DNA of 29,925 nucleotides from SZUA-426 sp041666155 (GCA_041666155.1 JBAYHM010000013.1:1-29925), one strand, 5' to 3'; shown: positions 17,997 to 25,132, numbered from the stretch's first letter. Program-made: numbers and translations. The notes: generated by a model from the sequence alone, not told the origin.

Positions 17997-18026
17997 AGTA
18001 TAGGGTCGATATTCTGGTGCCGTCAT
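17997..18026 (-). promoter_or_regulatory. Promoter of the sugar ABC operon
   Basis: On the minus strand: -35 ATGACG (18021-18026), 18-nt spacer, -10 TATACT (17997-18002, five of six matches). The leader to the binding-protein ATG would be about 67 nt and carries the inverted repeat at 17975-17992. Confidence 0.5.
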
Positions 18027-18105
18027 TCATGGGAATTACGATTCATATACGAAAATTATGAAAAGGGGCGTTGCGTCGCGGCGAAGGACTGTTTGTGGCT
18101 AACAT

Positions 18106-18125
18106 CCCGTACGGGGTGCTATACT
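18106..18125 (+). promoter_or_regulatory. Acetate kinase promoter -10 with adjacent palindrome
   Basis: TATACT at 18120-18125 is a good -10 placed 9 nt before the ackA ATG, so the message would be leaderless or nearly so. CCCGTACGGG (18106-18115) is a perfect 10-bp palindrome in the spacer immediately upstream. The -35 is poor (TTGTGG at 18093-18098 would need a 21-nt spacer), so an activator may be needed. Confidence 0.4.
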
Positions 18126-18134
18126 GTCCCGACT

Positions 18135-19328
18135 ATGATGAATTCTTCCCGAAACGTGCTGGTCCTCAACTGCGGCAGCACTACCATCAAGTTTCAGCTT
18201 CTGAATACCCTCACCGGGGAAGCCCTCTTCAAGGGGGCCGTCGACCGTGTCGGCAGGAGCGATTGTTCGGCTTCGTATCGTAAAGGGGCCGAAGGTCCTA
18301 AGCAGACGGAGGACCTTCCCGGAGCGACTCACGCTGAAGCGCTGCGGTGGGTTTTCGGCATTCTGCCTTCGGACTTACCTCTTTACGCCGTCGGGCACCG
18401 CGTAGTCCATGGGGGCAGTTTTTTTAGCGGCCCTGCCTTGGTGGACGAGGAAACCCTCCGCAAGATTGAGGAGTGCTCGCCTTTGGCTCCCCTGCATAAT
18501 CCGATCCAGCTGGCTGGCATCAGGGCCTGCATGGTTTTCCATCCCGGGATCCCCCATGTCGCATCCTTCGATACGGCTTTCCACCAGAACACAAGCGCGG
18601 TCGCTTCCCTGGTGCCTCTTCCGCATGAGGTCGTAGCGTGCGGCGGTTACCGGAAATTCGGTTTTCACGGAGCGAGCCACCGCTATGTTTCAGAGCGGGC
18701 CGCGGTTCTCCTCGGCAGAGAAAGGGAATCCTTGCGCCTGGTGACCTGCCATTTGGGAGGCGGCTCCAGCGTGACAGCCGTGCGTTTCGGCGTCGCCATA
18801 GACACCACCGCCACCTTTGGAACTTTCACGGGCATGCCCATGGGGACGCGGCCGGGAGATATCGACGGGGGAATCATCCTGGATCTGTTCATGCGGCAGG
18901 GAATGGACGCTCCGGCGGTGCATGAACTTCTCTATAAGAAGAGCGGCCTCGCGGCCATCAGCGGCGTTTCGGGGGACATGGCGGAACTGGAGCGGCTGGA
19001 AGCGGAGGGACACGAAGGCGCCGCCCTCGCTCGGGAATATTACATCTACTGTCTCAAGAAATTCATCGGTTCCTTCGCGGCCGCCATGGAAGGCGTGGAC
19101 GGCATCGTCTTCACCGCGGGCATCGGGGAGAACGACGCGGATCTCCGCGCCCGCCTCTGCGGAGGCCTGCTCTGGCTGGGCGCCCGGCTTGACGGGGAAA
19201 AGAACCTGCTCCGGGGAAAGGACCGCTTAATCTCCACACCCGATTCCGAGGTCGCTCTCATGGTGATACCCACCAACGAAGAACTCGCCATCGCTCTGGA
19301 AGTTGCGGGACTTTTAGGGAAGCGATGA
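18135..19328 (+). CDS. ackA: Acetate kinase
   Basis: A 397-residue acetokinase-family enzyme that interconverts acetyl phosphate + ADP and acetate + ATP, the ATP-yielding last step of acetate fermentation in the cytoplasm. Family blocks are intact: LVLNCGSTTIKFQLL, HRVVHGG, PLAPLHNPIQLAGI, FDTAFH, KFGFHGASHRYVSERA, CHLGGGSSVTAV, MPMGTRPGDIDGG and VFTAGIGEND. The segment before MGTR reads TFGTFTGMP rather than the common SMGFTPLEGL, a modest divergence. Two successive ATGs (18135, 18138) are possible; no clear ribosome site is seen, in keeping with a near-leaderless message. Length is normal. No phosphotransacetylase gene adjoins; the gene stands alone, divergent from the sugar ABC operon. Confidence 0.93.
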   Translation: MMNSSRNVLVLNCGSTTIKFQLLNTLTGEALFKGAVDRVGRSDCSASYRKGAEGPKQTEDLPGATHAEALRWVFGILPSDLPLYAVGHRVVHGGSFFSGPALVDEETLRKIEECSPLAPLHNPIQLAGIRACMVFHPGIPHVASFDTAFHQNTSAVASLVPLPHEVVACGGYRKFGFHGASHRYVSERAAVLLGRERESLRLVTCHLGGGSSVTAVRFGVAIDTTATFGTFTGMPMGTRPGDIDGGIILDLFMRQGMDAPAVHELLYKKSGLAAISGVSGDMAELERLEAEGHEGAALAREYYIYCLKKFIGSFAAAMEGVDGIVFTAGIGENDADLRARLCGGLLWLGARLDGEKNLLRGKDRLISTPDSEVALMVIPTNEELAIALEVAGLLGKR

Positions 19329-19351
19329 CAAGCCACCGAGAAATCAAGAGC

Positions 19352-19407
19352 GAATAATCGGACGCTTCTCAAGATACGCGTGAGGCTCAACGATTCTCCG
19401 ATTATTC
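19352..19407 (+). terminator. Rho-independent terminator after ackA
   Basis: GAATAATCGGA (19352-19362) pairs perfectly with TCCGATTATTC (19397-19407), followed by TTTTCT. The 34-nt interior can form a smaller CTCA/TGAG stem. It lies 23 bp after the ackA stop. Confidence 0.7.
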
Positions 19408-19420
19408 TTTTCTATCCAAA

Positions 19421-19450
19421 ATGACATTTTCCGTCCGGATGACATTTTCC
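19421..19450. repeat. Direct repeat of 12 bp, two copies
   Basis: ATGACATTTTCC occurs at 19421-19432 and 19439-19450, separated by GTCCGG. It is outside any gene, just past the ackA terminator. Short GACATTTTC-type direct repeats are typical of the ends of IS21-family elements, so this may be an insertion-sequence scar; no transposase is present. Confidence 0.5.
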
Positions 19451-19552
19451 ATCATTCAATACCAGTGTTATAAGTACAAACAGGACATGACTATATTCAC
19501 CGAAAAATACAGTCTGCCGATCGTCGAGTATCGCTTCAGATTAAAAAGCAAA

Positions 19553-19558
19553 TATAAT
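19553..19558 (+). promoter_or_regulatory. -10 element of the carboxyltransferase gene
   Basis: TATAAT, a perfect -10, whose last T is the first base of the TGAA-N4-TTCA site at 19558. The -35 region 17 nt upstream (ATCGCT) is weak. A second candidate, TTGACA 19591-19596 with GAATCT 19614-19619 (17-nt spacer), lies downstream, and I cannot choose firmly between them. Confidence 0.45.
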
Positions 19559-19571
19559 GAACACATTCATT
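19556..19571. promoter_or_regulatory. TGAA-N4-TTCA operator, copy 1 (carboxyltransferase promoter)
   Basis: AATGAA-CACA-TTCATT has perfect 6-bp arms; the core TGAACACATTCA is 19558-19569. It begins at the end of the TATAAT. The same arrangement occurs at the FAD-oxidase operon (23528) and, with one mismatch, near the aldehyde dehydrogenase start site (22918). Confidence 0.65.
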
Positions 19572-19582
19572 GAATTGATTCA
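19571..19582. promoter_or_regulatory. TGAA-N4-TTCA operator, copy 2 (carboxyltransferase promoter)
   Basis: TGAATTGATTCA has perfect 5-bp arms around TG, 13 bp from copy 1 centre to centre. It lies 8 bp upstream of the TTGACA at 19591. Tandem copies suggest cooperative binding of one regulator. Confidence 0.6.
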
Positions 19583-19811
19583 TTATTTTCTTGACATTCT
19601 GCGTTTTTGGGTTGAATCTAGCTGATATACGGGCACTGACTGAAAAGGAAAAAGCTTCCCGACCTGATACGGGCCATGTTGTGATGCGCCCGAAATCGGG
19701 CATCGGGTATATATTTATGAGTAGAATGAACGCTACCGATTTGGAACGCAAAAACCCGGTCAGCGGATTCGATTCCTAACAATGTTTCAAGGGGACCACA
19801 TAGGAGGCGGC

Positions 19812-21359
19812 ATGGATAATAATATTTGGGAAAGGTTTAACAATAACAAGGGCGCGCTCATGAGGGGCGGCGGTGAACGCGGCATCGATTCTCAGCACAA
19901 GAAAGGGAAATTAGCTTGTCGCGAAAGGATCGCGCTCTTGGTAGATAAGGCGTCTTTCATCGAGAACGAGGCTTATATGCAAGGAAGGTTCTCGGACTTC
20001 GGTATGAAGGAGAAGCATTTTCTCGGGGACGGAGTGGTAACAGGAACCGGGAACATCGATGAACGGCAGATATGTCTATATTCTCAGGATTTCACGGTAC
20101 TGGGCGGATCTTTGGGGGAAATGCAGGCGGAAAGGATTGCCGCCGTCCAGGAAGTCGCGATCAGAAATGGATGTCCTTTCATTCAAATCAACGATTCGGG
20201 CGGAGCCAGAATCCAGGAAGGGGTACTGTCGCTTAACGGCTACGGAAAAATTTTCAGGAACAACACTATAGCGTCTGGTTTCATTCCTCAATTGTCAGTC
20301 ATCCTCGGTCCGTGCGCGGGTGGCGCGGTCTACTCGCCCGCAATAACCGACTTCATATTCATGGTTGACGGCATCAGCAACATGTATATAACCGGTCCAG
20401 ACGTCATAAAGTCGGTTACGGGAGAAAATGTTACTCATGAGGCTCTCGGCGGAACTGAAACGCATTGTACGAAAAGCGGTGTCGCTCACTTCAGGTTCGA
20501 TACCGAGCAGGAATGCATGAAGTTCATTCGGAAGTTCATCGGATACCTTCCGTTGAATAACCGGGAACACGCGCCGATCGTCGATACCGGCGATCCGAAA
20601 AATCGCGAAACTCCGGGAATTATAAGCATTTTGCCCGACAACGAAAAACAGCCTTATGATGTAAAGCAAATAATCGAAGAAGTATTCGATAAGGATTCCT
20701 TCATAGAAATCGCGAAGGACTATGCGCAGAATGTCGTCATCGGGTTAGCTAGGTTGAACGGTAAAACTACCGGAATATTCGCCAACCAGCCGAACTGTCT
20801 CGCGGCGACTCTTGATATCAATACGTCGGACAAGGCGGCTAGGTTCCTGAGGTTCTGCGATGCGTTCAATATTCCAATTGCTTCTTTTGTCGACGTACCA
20901 GGCTTCCTGCCGGGGGTTGCCCAGGAGCACGGCGGAATCATCCGGCACGGCGCGAAGCTGCTCTATGCGATCGCGGAAGCGACTGTTCCGAAAGTTGCCC
21001 TTATCTTGAGAAAAGCCTACGGAGGAGCTTACATTTCCATGGCTTCAAAAGCGCTCGGCTACGATCGAGTCCTCAGTTATCCAGGAGCTCAGATCGCCGT
21101 TATGGGAGCGGAGGGAGCCGCGCAGATAATCTGCAAGAAGGAAATTTCAGAAGCAGCCGATCCCAAAAAAACCGAACAAGAAAAAATCATGGAATTCAGG
21201 GAGACTTTTACGAACCCTTATGTGGCGGCAGGATTCGGATTCGTCGATGACGTCATATCGCCTGAAAAAACGAGAATTGAACTTATCAGGGCATTTGAAA
21301 TGTACGAGAGAAAAATAGAGATCAGGCCAGCTAAAAAACACGGCAATATTCCGCTGTAG
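19812..21359 (+). CDS. Acyl-CoA carboxylase/decarboxylase carboxyltransferase subunit (PccB/MmdA family)
   Basis: A 515-residue carboxyltransferase that moves a carboxyl group between biotin and an acyl-CoA. Both crotonase-fold halves are present: the N-half with INDSGGARIQEGV and ILGPCAGGAVYSPAITDF, MYITGPDVIKSVTGE and the EALGGTETH block; the C-half with FVDVPGFLPGVAQEHGGIIR, LRKAYGGAYISMASKALG and the terminal PYVAAGFGFVDDVI. Length is normal for propionyl- or methylmalonyl-CoA enzymes. ATG 19812 is chosen because AGGAGG lies 4 nt upstream; a start 10 codons earlier has none. No biotin carboxylase, biotin carrier or decarboxylase membrane subunit lies nearby, so direction (carboxylation or Na+-coupled decarboxylation) and substrate are open. 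It shares an operator with the aldehyde dehydrogenase and FAD-oxidase units. Confidence 0.92.
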   Translation: MDNNIWERFNNNKGALMRGGGERGIDSQHKKGKLACRERIALLVDKASFIENEAYMQGRFSDFGMKEKHFLGDGVVTGTGNIDERQICLYSQDFTVLGGSLGEMQAERIAAVQEVAIRNGCPFIQINDSGGARIQEGVLSLNGYGKIFRNNTIASGFIPQLSVILGPCAGGAVYSPAITDFIFMVDGISNMYITGPDVIKSVTGENVTHEALGGTETHCTKSGVAHFRFDTEQECMKFIRKFIGYLPLNNREHAPIVDTGDPKNRETPGIISILPDNEKQPYDVKQIIEEVFDKDSFIEIAKDYAQNVVIGLARLNGKTTGIFANQPNCLAATLDINTSDKAARFLRFCDAFNIPIASFVDVPGFLPGVAQEHGGIIRHGAKLLYAIAEATVPKVALILRKAYGGAYISMASKALGYDRVLSYPGAQIAVMGAEGAAQIICKKEISEAADPKKTEQEKIMEFRETFTNPYVAAGFGFVDDVISPEKTRIELIRAFEMYERKIEIRPAKKHGNIPL

Positions 21360-21370
21360 TCGTTTTTCAT

Positions 21371-21406
21371 CCGGCGGAACGGCAAATCAAAAGGCCGTTC
21401 CGCCGG
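21371..21406. terminator. Strong hairpin between convergent carboxyltransferase and aldehyde dehydrogenase genes
   Basis: CCGGCGGAACGGC pairs perfectly with GCCGTTCCGCCGG across a 10-nt A-rich loop. The 13-bp GC-rich stem fills most of the 64-bp gap between the two stops. Neither strand has a good T-tract after it, yet its position argues for bidirectional termination or 3'-end protection. Confidence 0.65.
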
Positions 21407-21423
21407 CTATAAACCGAAAAGAA

Positions 21424-22803
21424 TTAATCCATCACACCGGCGAACAATACCGCGTCTTCGGGAATGTTTTCCTTTATGGGCGATGCGACCCAAGTTACGT
21501 TTATCATGTGCTTCCAAGAGATATTCTCTGTTGTGATATTACCTCCCCAAGAACCGCATCCTAGCGTCATGGTGAAAGGCATCCCGTTATCCCAATTGCC
21601 CGTATTACCGTAGCACGTAGCTTGACGGATCATGATTCGGCTAACCTTCGTGCGCAACCCGATTTCAAGAACTCTCTTTTGATCCGTTGTATGCAAGCCG
21701 CAGGAATGGCCCATTCCCTGATATGAGGTAATCGCATTAACTTTCTTAACGGCGGCTTCGAAGTTCGGAACCCGATACACCGTCAGCACAACGCACATTT
21801 TTTCCCCGGAGAAGAGCGCGTTCGGACCGACGTCGGTTTCAGGCACCATGAAGAATTCTCGATCCGACGGGAGATTTATTTTCGCAAACTCGGCGATCTT
21901 GCTAGCGGGTTGCGCGGTGGTTAAACGGCTGAGATGACCGTCAGGCCACAGGGTGGCCCCCAGTTTTTTCTTTTCTTCCTCATTGACGATATAGCCGCCC
22001 TCGGCTTTCAGGGCTTCCATCAGCTTGTCGTAGACGCTGTCCACGACGACAATTGAATTATCGGACGAGCAGCTGGTGGCGAAGTCGAAAGTTTTGCTAA
22101 GCTTGATTTTCCGTGCGGCATCCTTGATGTCGGCCGTTTCATCGACTACCACGACCGCGTTTCCGGCGCCGACGCCGTAGGCGGGGGTACCGGAGCTGTA
22201 CGCGACTTTCACCAACGGCGCGCCGCCGGTTGCTACAATCAAGTCGCACTGTTTCATCAGCTCCCCTGAATCCTCCATGCTCGGCTCTTCCAAACCGATA
22301 ACCAAGTCCTCAGGGGCGTTGTATTTTTTCAAGGTCTCTCGTAAAAGGTTGACGATATAAGTGTTGGTTTTCTTTGTCCTCGGATGAGGCGCCATGATAA
22401 TGGCGTTCCTTCCCTTGATGGCTGAAATCGCCATGAATACCGGAGTAGCTTCCGGATTCGTGCAGGGAATGAGCGCTCCGATTATTCCGATCGGCTTTGC
22501 GATTTTTAGGAGGCCTTTCTCCGTATCCTCTTCGATCACGCCGACGGATTTTTTCCCCTGCATATCCCGAAGCGCGCCCCGAAGCTTTTTAAAAAGTTTC
22601 GCGTATTTGCTCTGATAATTTCCAAGCTGCGATTCGTCGACGGCGAGTTGAGCGACTTTTTCAATCGTTCCCGGCTTAACGATGCTCCATACAAGAGCTT
22701 TCGTCAGGGTGTCAACCTGCTCTTGACTCCAATACTCGATTTTGCTTTGCGCATCTCGGGCCCGGGCCATGAGGGTCATAATCTTTTCTTTCGCTTCTTC
22801 CAT
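21424..22803 (-). CDS. CoA-acylating aldehyde dehydrogenase
   Basis: A 459-residue ALDH-superfamily enzyme of the acylating branch (AdhE N-terminal domain, PduP, SauS), which oxidises an aldehyde to an acyl-CoA with NAD(P)+ or the reverse. The catalytic Cys245 sits in FDFATSCSSDNSIVV, the same position as in AdhE. The cofactor region shows PIGIIGALIPCTNPEATPVF and ATGGAPLVKVAYSSGTPAYG then VGAGNAVVVVDE. The C-terminus (GNITTENISWKHMINVTWVA) most resembles the sulfoacetaldehyde-dehydrogenase (SauS) group in my memory, but that does not fix the substrate. There is no fused alcohol dehydrogenase or shell-targeting extension. A GAGAGAGG ribosome site precedes ATG 22803. Convergent with the carboxyltransferase gene and divergent from the FAD-oxidase operon. 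Confidence 0.9.
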   Translation of the reverse strand: MEEAKEKIMTLMARARDAQSKIEYWSQEQVDTLTKALVWSIVKPGTIEKVAQLAVDESQLGNYQSKYAKLFKKLRGALRDMQGKKSVGVIEEDTEKGLLKIAKPIGIIGALIPCTNPEATPVFMAISAIKGRNAIIMAPHPRTKKTNTYIVNLLRETLKKYNAPEDLVIGLEEPSMEDSGELMKQCDLIVATGGAPLVKVAYSSGTPAYGVGAGNAVVVVDETADIKDAARKIKLSKTFDFATSCSSDNSIVVVDSVYDKLMEALKAEGGYIVNEEEKKKLGATLWPDGHLSRLTTAQPASKIAEFAKINLPSDREFFMVPETDVGPNALFSGEKMCVVLTVYRVPNFEAAVKKVNAITSYQGMGHSCGLHTTDQKRVLEIGLRTKVSRIMIRQATCYGNTGNWDNGMPFTMTLGCGSWGGNITTENISWKHMINVTWVASPIKENIPEDAVLFAGVMD

Positions 22804-22917
22804 AGTATACCTCTCTCAACGTTTGCTCTGATACGCCGAAAATGCATATCAATTAGACCATAACAGCAAAAAGATGGGTTGAAGATTTTCTCAGGTAGCC
22901 TCCATACGGCTAAAGTG

Positions 22918-22929
22918 TGAGTGTGTTCA
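22918..22929. promoter_or_regulatory. TGAA-N4-TTCA-like operator, copy 3 (aldehyde dehydrogenase promoter)
   Basis: On the minus strand TGAACACACTCA, one base from the TGAA-N4-TTCA pattern and sharing TGAACACA with copy 1. It covers the predicted start of transcription, 7 nt after the -10. One arm is imperfect, so support comes from the shared promoter position. Confidence 0.5.
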
Positions 22930-22933
22930 ATGA

Positions 22934-22962
22934 ATATTAGCAGACAAATTCGCAACATGCAA
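22934..22962 (-). promoter_or_regulatory. Promoter of the aldehyde dehydrogenase gene
   Basis: On the minus strand: -35 TTGCAT (22957-22962), 17-nt spacer, -10 TAATAT (22934-22939). The leader would be about 125 nt. The -35 is weak after its TTG. Confidence 0.45.
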
Positions 22963-23380
22963 TAGAGGGTTTATTATTTTGCTCGTCCTGATGTTTTTTC
23001 TGAATCGGAAATGGAGGAATATCTGGGATGGAAATAGAAAGAAAAGGCCGACAAGCCGATTTGGTCATAGGTCGGTTTTACAGTTCTTAGAAAAATCGGA
23101 AAAAACCAAAAAATGGTAAGGCAAAACGGCTAATGCTCTCAGGTCTTTCTCGGCAGTAAGCCGCATCCTTTCGGACTATGAAATATGCCCAATGCTTGAT
23201 TGAGAAGGATATTCTCTATTTATTTAATAAATATATAATATATAAGTATTTATATTGTTTAAATGTTGATTGAAAAAGTCGGATATTGAAACTCGCCGAA
23301 TCTGGGTACTTGGGGACACGAAGCGGCATGAGAGCGAGACCGCGGTCGGCATCCGGCGGAATCGCCCCTGGCGTTGCCCT

Positions 23381-23405
23381 ATGCTGGAAGCTTCGCTTCC
23401 GGCGT
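23381..23405. repeat. Long hairpin in GC-rich intergenic patch (REP-like)
   Basis: An 11-bp stem with two G-T pairs closes on a TTC loop; its core is GGAAGC-TTC-GCTTCC. It is not next to a stop codon, so it is not an obvious terminator. The form is like dispersed REP/hairpin repeats, which only a genome comparison could confirm. Confidence 0.4.
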
Positions 23406-23499
23406 CGGACGGGTATAGCCGCGGTTTGTATGCAACTTCTCTTTTTCATCGACCGTTCCCACGGGCTTATAAGTTGCTCTGAAGGTGTCTTATTTTTTA

Positions 23500-23528
23500 T
23501 TGACAATAGCCGGATTCTGTAATAACCT
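23500..23528 (+). promoter_or_regulatory. Promoter of the FAD-oxidase/Fe-S operon
   Basis: -35 TTGACA (23500-23505, perfect), 17-nt spacer, -10 TAACCT (23523-23528, matching T1, A2 and T6). The last T of the -10 is the first base of the TGAA-N4-TTCA repeat. The leader to ATG 23647 would be about 110 nt. Confidence 0.6.
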
Positions 23529-23540
23529 GAACTGGTTCAG
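23527..23540. promoter_or_regulatory. TGAA-N4-TTCA operator, copy 4 (FAD-oxidase operon promoter)
   Basis: CTGAAC-TG-GTTCAG has perfect 6-bp arms; the core TGAACTGGTTCA is 23528-23539. It overlaps the -10 and the start of transcription, a repressor position. Further TGAA half-sites follow at 23541 and 23547. Confidence 0.7.
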
Positions 23541-23646
23541 TGAACCTGAATAACAGTGAATTGGGGACTGACAGATTTTCGCGGTTTTCGGCTTTTCCAC
23601 GCTTCGTCGCGCGGGGACGCCGATAGGTTAACTATTCGGAGGATAA

Positions 23647-25119
23647 ATGATGGATGGTCTAAGGGATAGGCTAATTAAGGTCGTTGGACGGGAGAACTTC
23701 TTCGACGATAACAAGACTCTTGCCATGTATGCTTGCGATGAAAGCTTCGCGAAATCCATGATGCCGCGTTTTGTCGTCAAGGCGGACAGCGCCGAGAAAG
23801 TGCAACAAATAGTGAAGCTCGCAAACGAAACGAAGACGCCGTTAGTGCCGGTCAGCTCCGGAGGAAAGCGCTATAAAGGCGATACCGTTCCGAGCGTTCC
23901 CGAAGCGGTTATACTCGATTTGAGCGGAATGAAGAAAATCTTAAATATAAATCGTCAACAGCGAATCGCCGTCGTCGAACCGGGAGTGACCTACGGCGAG
24001 CTTCTGGCGGCTTTGAAAAAAGAGGGAATGACACTTTCCGTTCCTTTGACTCCTAAGATGTCGAAATCAGTCGTCGCAAGCGTTCTGGATATGGAACCGA
24101 GGTTGAATTCACTTCATCAGTGGAATTTCATCGATCCCCTCCGCTGCACTGAAGTAGTGTGGGGCGACGGGAATAAAATGTTCACGGGAGAGGCCGGCGG
24201 CAGCCCCATGGATTTGGCCAAGCAATGGCAAACAGAGAAATGGCAGATCAGCGGAACCGGTCCAATGATGTTGGATTTCTACCGTCTGCTGACCGGATCG
24301 CAAGGCAGTATGGGCATCGTGACCTGGGCTTCACTTAAATGCGAAGTCGATACCATGCTCCATAAGCTCCATCTAGTCGCGGCAAAAAAATCGGAAGATT
24401 TAAACGATTTCATGTATCGGGTGCTTAGGCTCCGCTTGAGCAACGAGCTGATGATAATGAGCGGCACCTACCTGGCTTCTCTGCTTGGAGTATCCGCCGA
24501 AAAGGTAATCGAATTGAAGAAAGAGCTTCCCGCCTGGGTCGCCTTGGTCGGCATCGCCGGCAGGGAAATTCTGCCGGAAGAACGCGTCAGCGCTCAAGAG
24601 CTGGATATAGCCGAAATCGCTCAGCAATTCGGCCTCAAGATGGTTCCGGCCGTCAACGGAGCCAAGGGCGATCAAGTGCTTGAGAAGATACTCAATCCTT
24701 CAGGATCGAAGTATTGGAAGGAAACGTATAAGGGCGCCTTCCAGGATATTTTCTTCACAACTACGCTTGATAAGACTCCTGCTTTCATTCAAGCCATGAA
24801 CACGATGGCCGAGGAATGCGGATACCCGACCACCGACATCGGAACCTACATACAGCCTCAGAATATGGGAACGTCCTGCCATTGCGAATTCAGCCTTCCA
24901 TACGACGCCTCCGACGCGAAGCAGACGGAGCAAGTTAAGAAGCTGTTCCAGAAAGCCAGCGAATCATTCGCGATGATGGGGGCCTATTACCTTCGGCCTC
25001 ATGGTATTTGGGCGCACCTGCAACTTAACAAGGATGCGCAGTCGACGAGCCTTCTGAAAAAGATGAAGGATATTTTCGACCCGAACAACATCATGAATAC
25101 CGGAAAGCTCAGCATATAA
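23647..25119 (+). CDS. FAD-binding oxidoreductase (VAO/PCMH fold, GlcD-like)
   Basis: A 490-residue flavoprotein. The FAD_binding_4 domain occupies about residues 38-215: MPRFVVKADSAEKVQQIVKL, ETKTPLVPVSSGGKRYKGDT, AVILDLSGMKKILNINRQQR, VEPGVTYGELLAALKKEGM and a later GSQGSMGIVT. The C-terminus closes with DIFDPNNIMNTGKL, the usual end of GlcD/lactate-dehydrogenase-type members. No signal or membrane segment is seen. Such enzymes oxidise hydroxy acids or alcohols and pass electrons on; the substrate here is unknown. GGAGG precedes two adjacent ATGs (23647, 23650), either of which may be used. First gene of a tight operon with an Fe-S protein (13-bp gap) and a second FAD enzyme, suggesting a three-subunit complex like GlcDEF. 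Confidence 0.88.
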   Translation: MMDGLRDRLIKVVGRENFFDDNKTLAMYACDESFAKSMMPRFVVKADSAEKVQQIVKLANETKTPLVPVSSGGKRYKGDTVPSVPEAVILDLSGMKKILNINRQQRIAVVEPGVTYGELLAALKKEGMTLSVPLTPKMSKSVVASVLDMEPRLNSLHQWNFIDPLRCTEVVWGDGNKMFTGEAGGSPMDLAKQWQTEKWQISGTGPMMLDFYRLLTGSQGSMGIVTWASLKCEVDTMLHKLHLVAAKKSEDLNDFMYRVLRLRLSNELMIMSGTYLASLLGVSAEKVIELKKELPAWVALVGIAGREILPEERVSAQELDIAEIAQQFGLKMVPAVNGAKGDQVLEKILNPSGSKYWKETYKGAFQDIFFTTTLDKTPAFIQAMNTMAEECGYPTTDIGTYIQPQNMGTSCHCEFSLPYDASDAKQTEQVKKLFQKASESFAMMGAYYLRPHGIWAHLQLNKDAQSTSLLKKMKDIFDPNNIMNTGKLSI

Positions 25120-25132
25120 GGGAGGATCGATC

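Larger units (their letters stand above)
19329..19811. other. Intergenic region between ackA and carboxyltransferase gene (no gene seen)
   Basis: In order it holds the ackA terminator, the 12-bp direct repeat, a -10-like TATAAT with tandem TGAA-N4-TTCA sites, a TTGACA, and a small GCCCGA-AA-TCGGGC hairpin (19688-19701). Small open frames on both strands have no ribosome sites or recognisable motifs. If transcription starts near 19565, the carboxyltransferase message has a leader of about 245 nt, long enough for leader control, but I recognise no riboswitch class. Confidence 0.6.
22804..23646. other. 843-bp intergenic region between divergent aldehyde dehydrogenase and FAD-oxidase genes (no gene seen)
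   Basis: Besides the two divergent promoters, it is a patchwork. At 23048-23079 CCGAC/GTCGG with flanking G-T pairs and a TTTT run looks like a plus-strand terminator with no gene before it. At 23217-23233 TATTTATT-T-AATAAATA is a perfect palindrome within about 60 bp of almost pure AT. At 23330-23470 composition turns GC-rich and carries a long hairpin (23381-23405). A 96-codon minus-strand frame at 23216-23506 has no ribosome site or motif. The GC-rich patch may be a decayed gene or dispersed repeat. Confidence 0.5.

Noticed and set aside
19591..19779. 62-codon plus-strand frame upstream of the carboxyltransferase
   Set aside because: Starts with TTG inside a -35-like TTGACA, has no ribosome site and no recognisable motif.
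19700..19795. Possible tRNA, from a T-loop-like GGATTCGATTCC
   Set aside because: The bases flanking the TTCGATT do not pair, and no acceptor, D-arm or anticodon stem can be formed around it.
23160..23235. CRISPR or replication-origin-like AT-rich repeats
   Set aside because: There are no regularly spaced repeats and no DnaA-box cluster; only single palindromes in an AT-rich tract.
23216..23506. 96-codon minus-strand frame in the long intergenic region
   Set aside because: It spans an AT tract and a GC-rich hairpin patch, has no ribosome site, and the product shows no domain; more likely repeat or decayed sequence than a gene.
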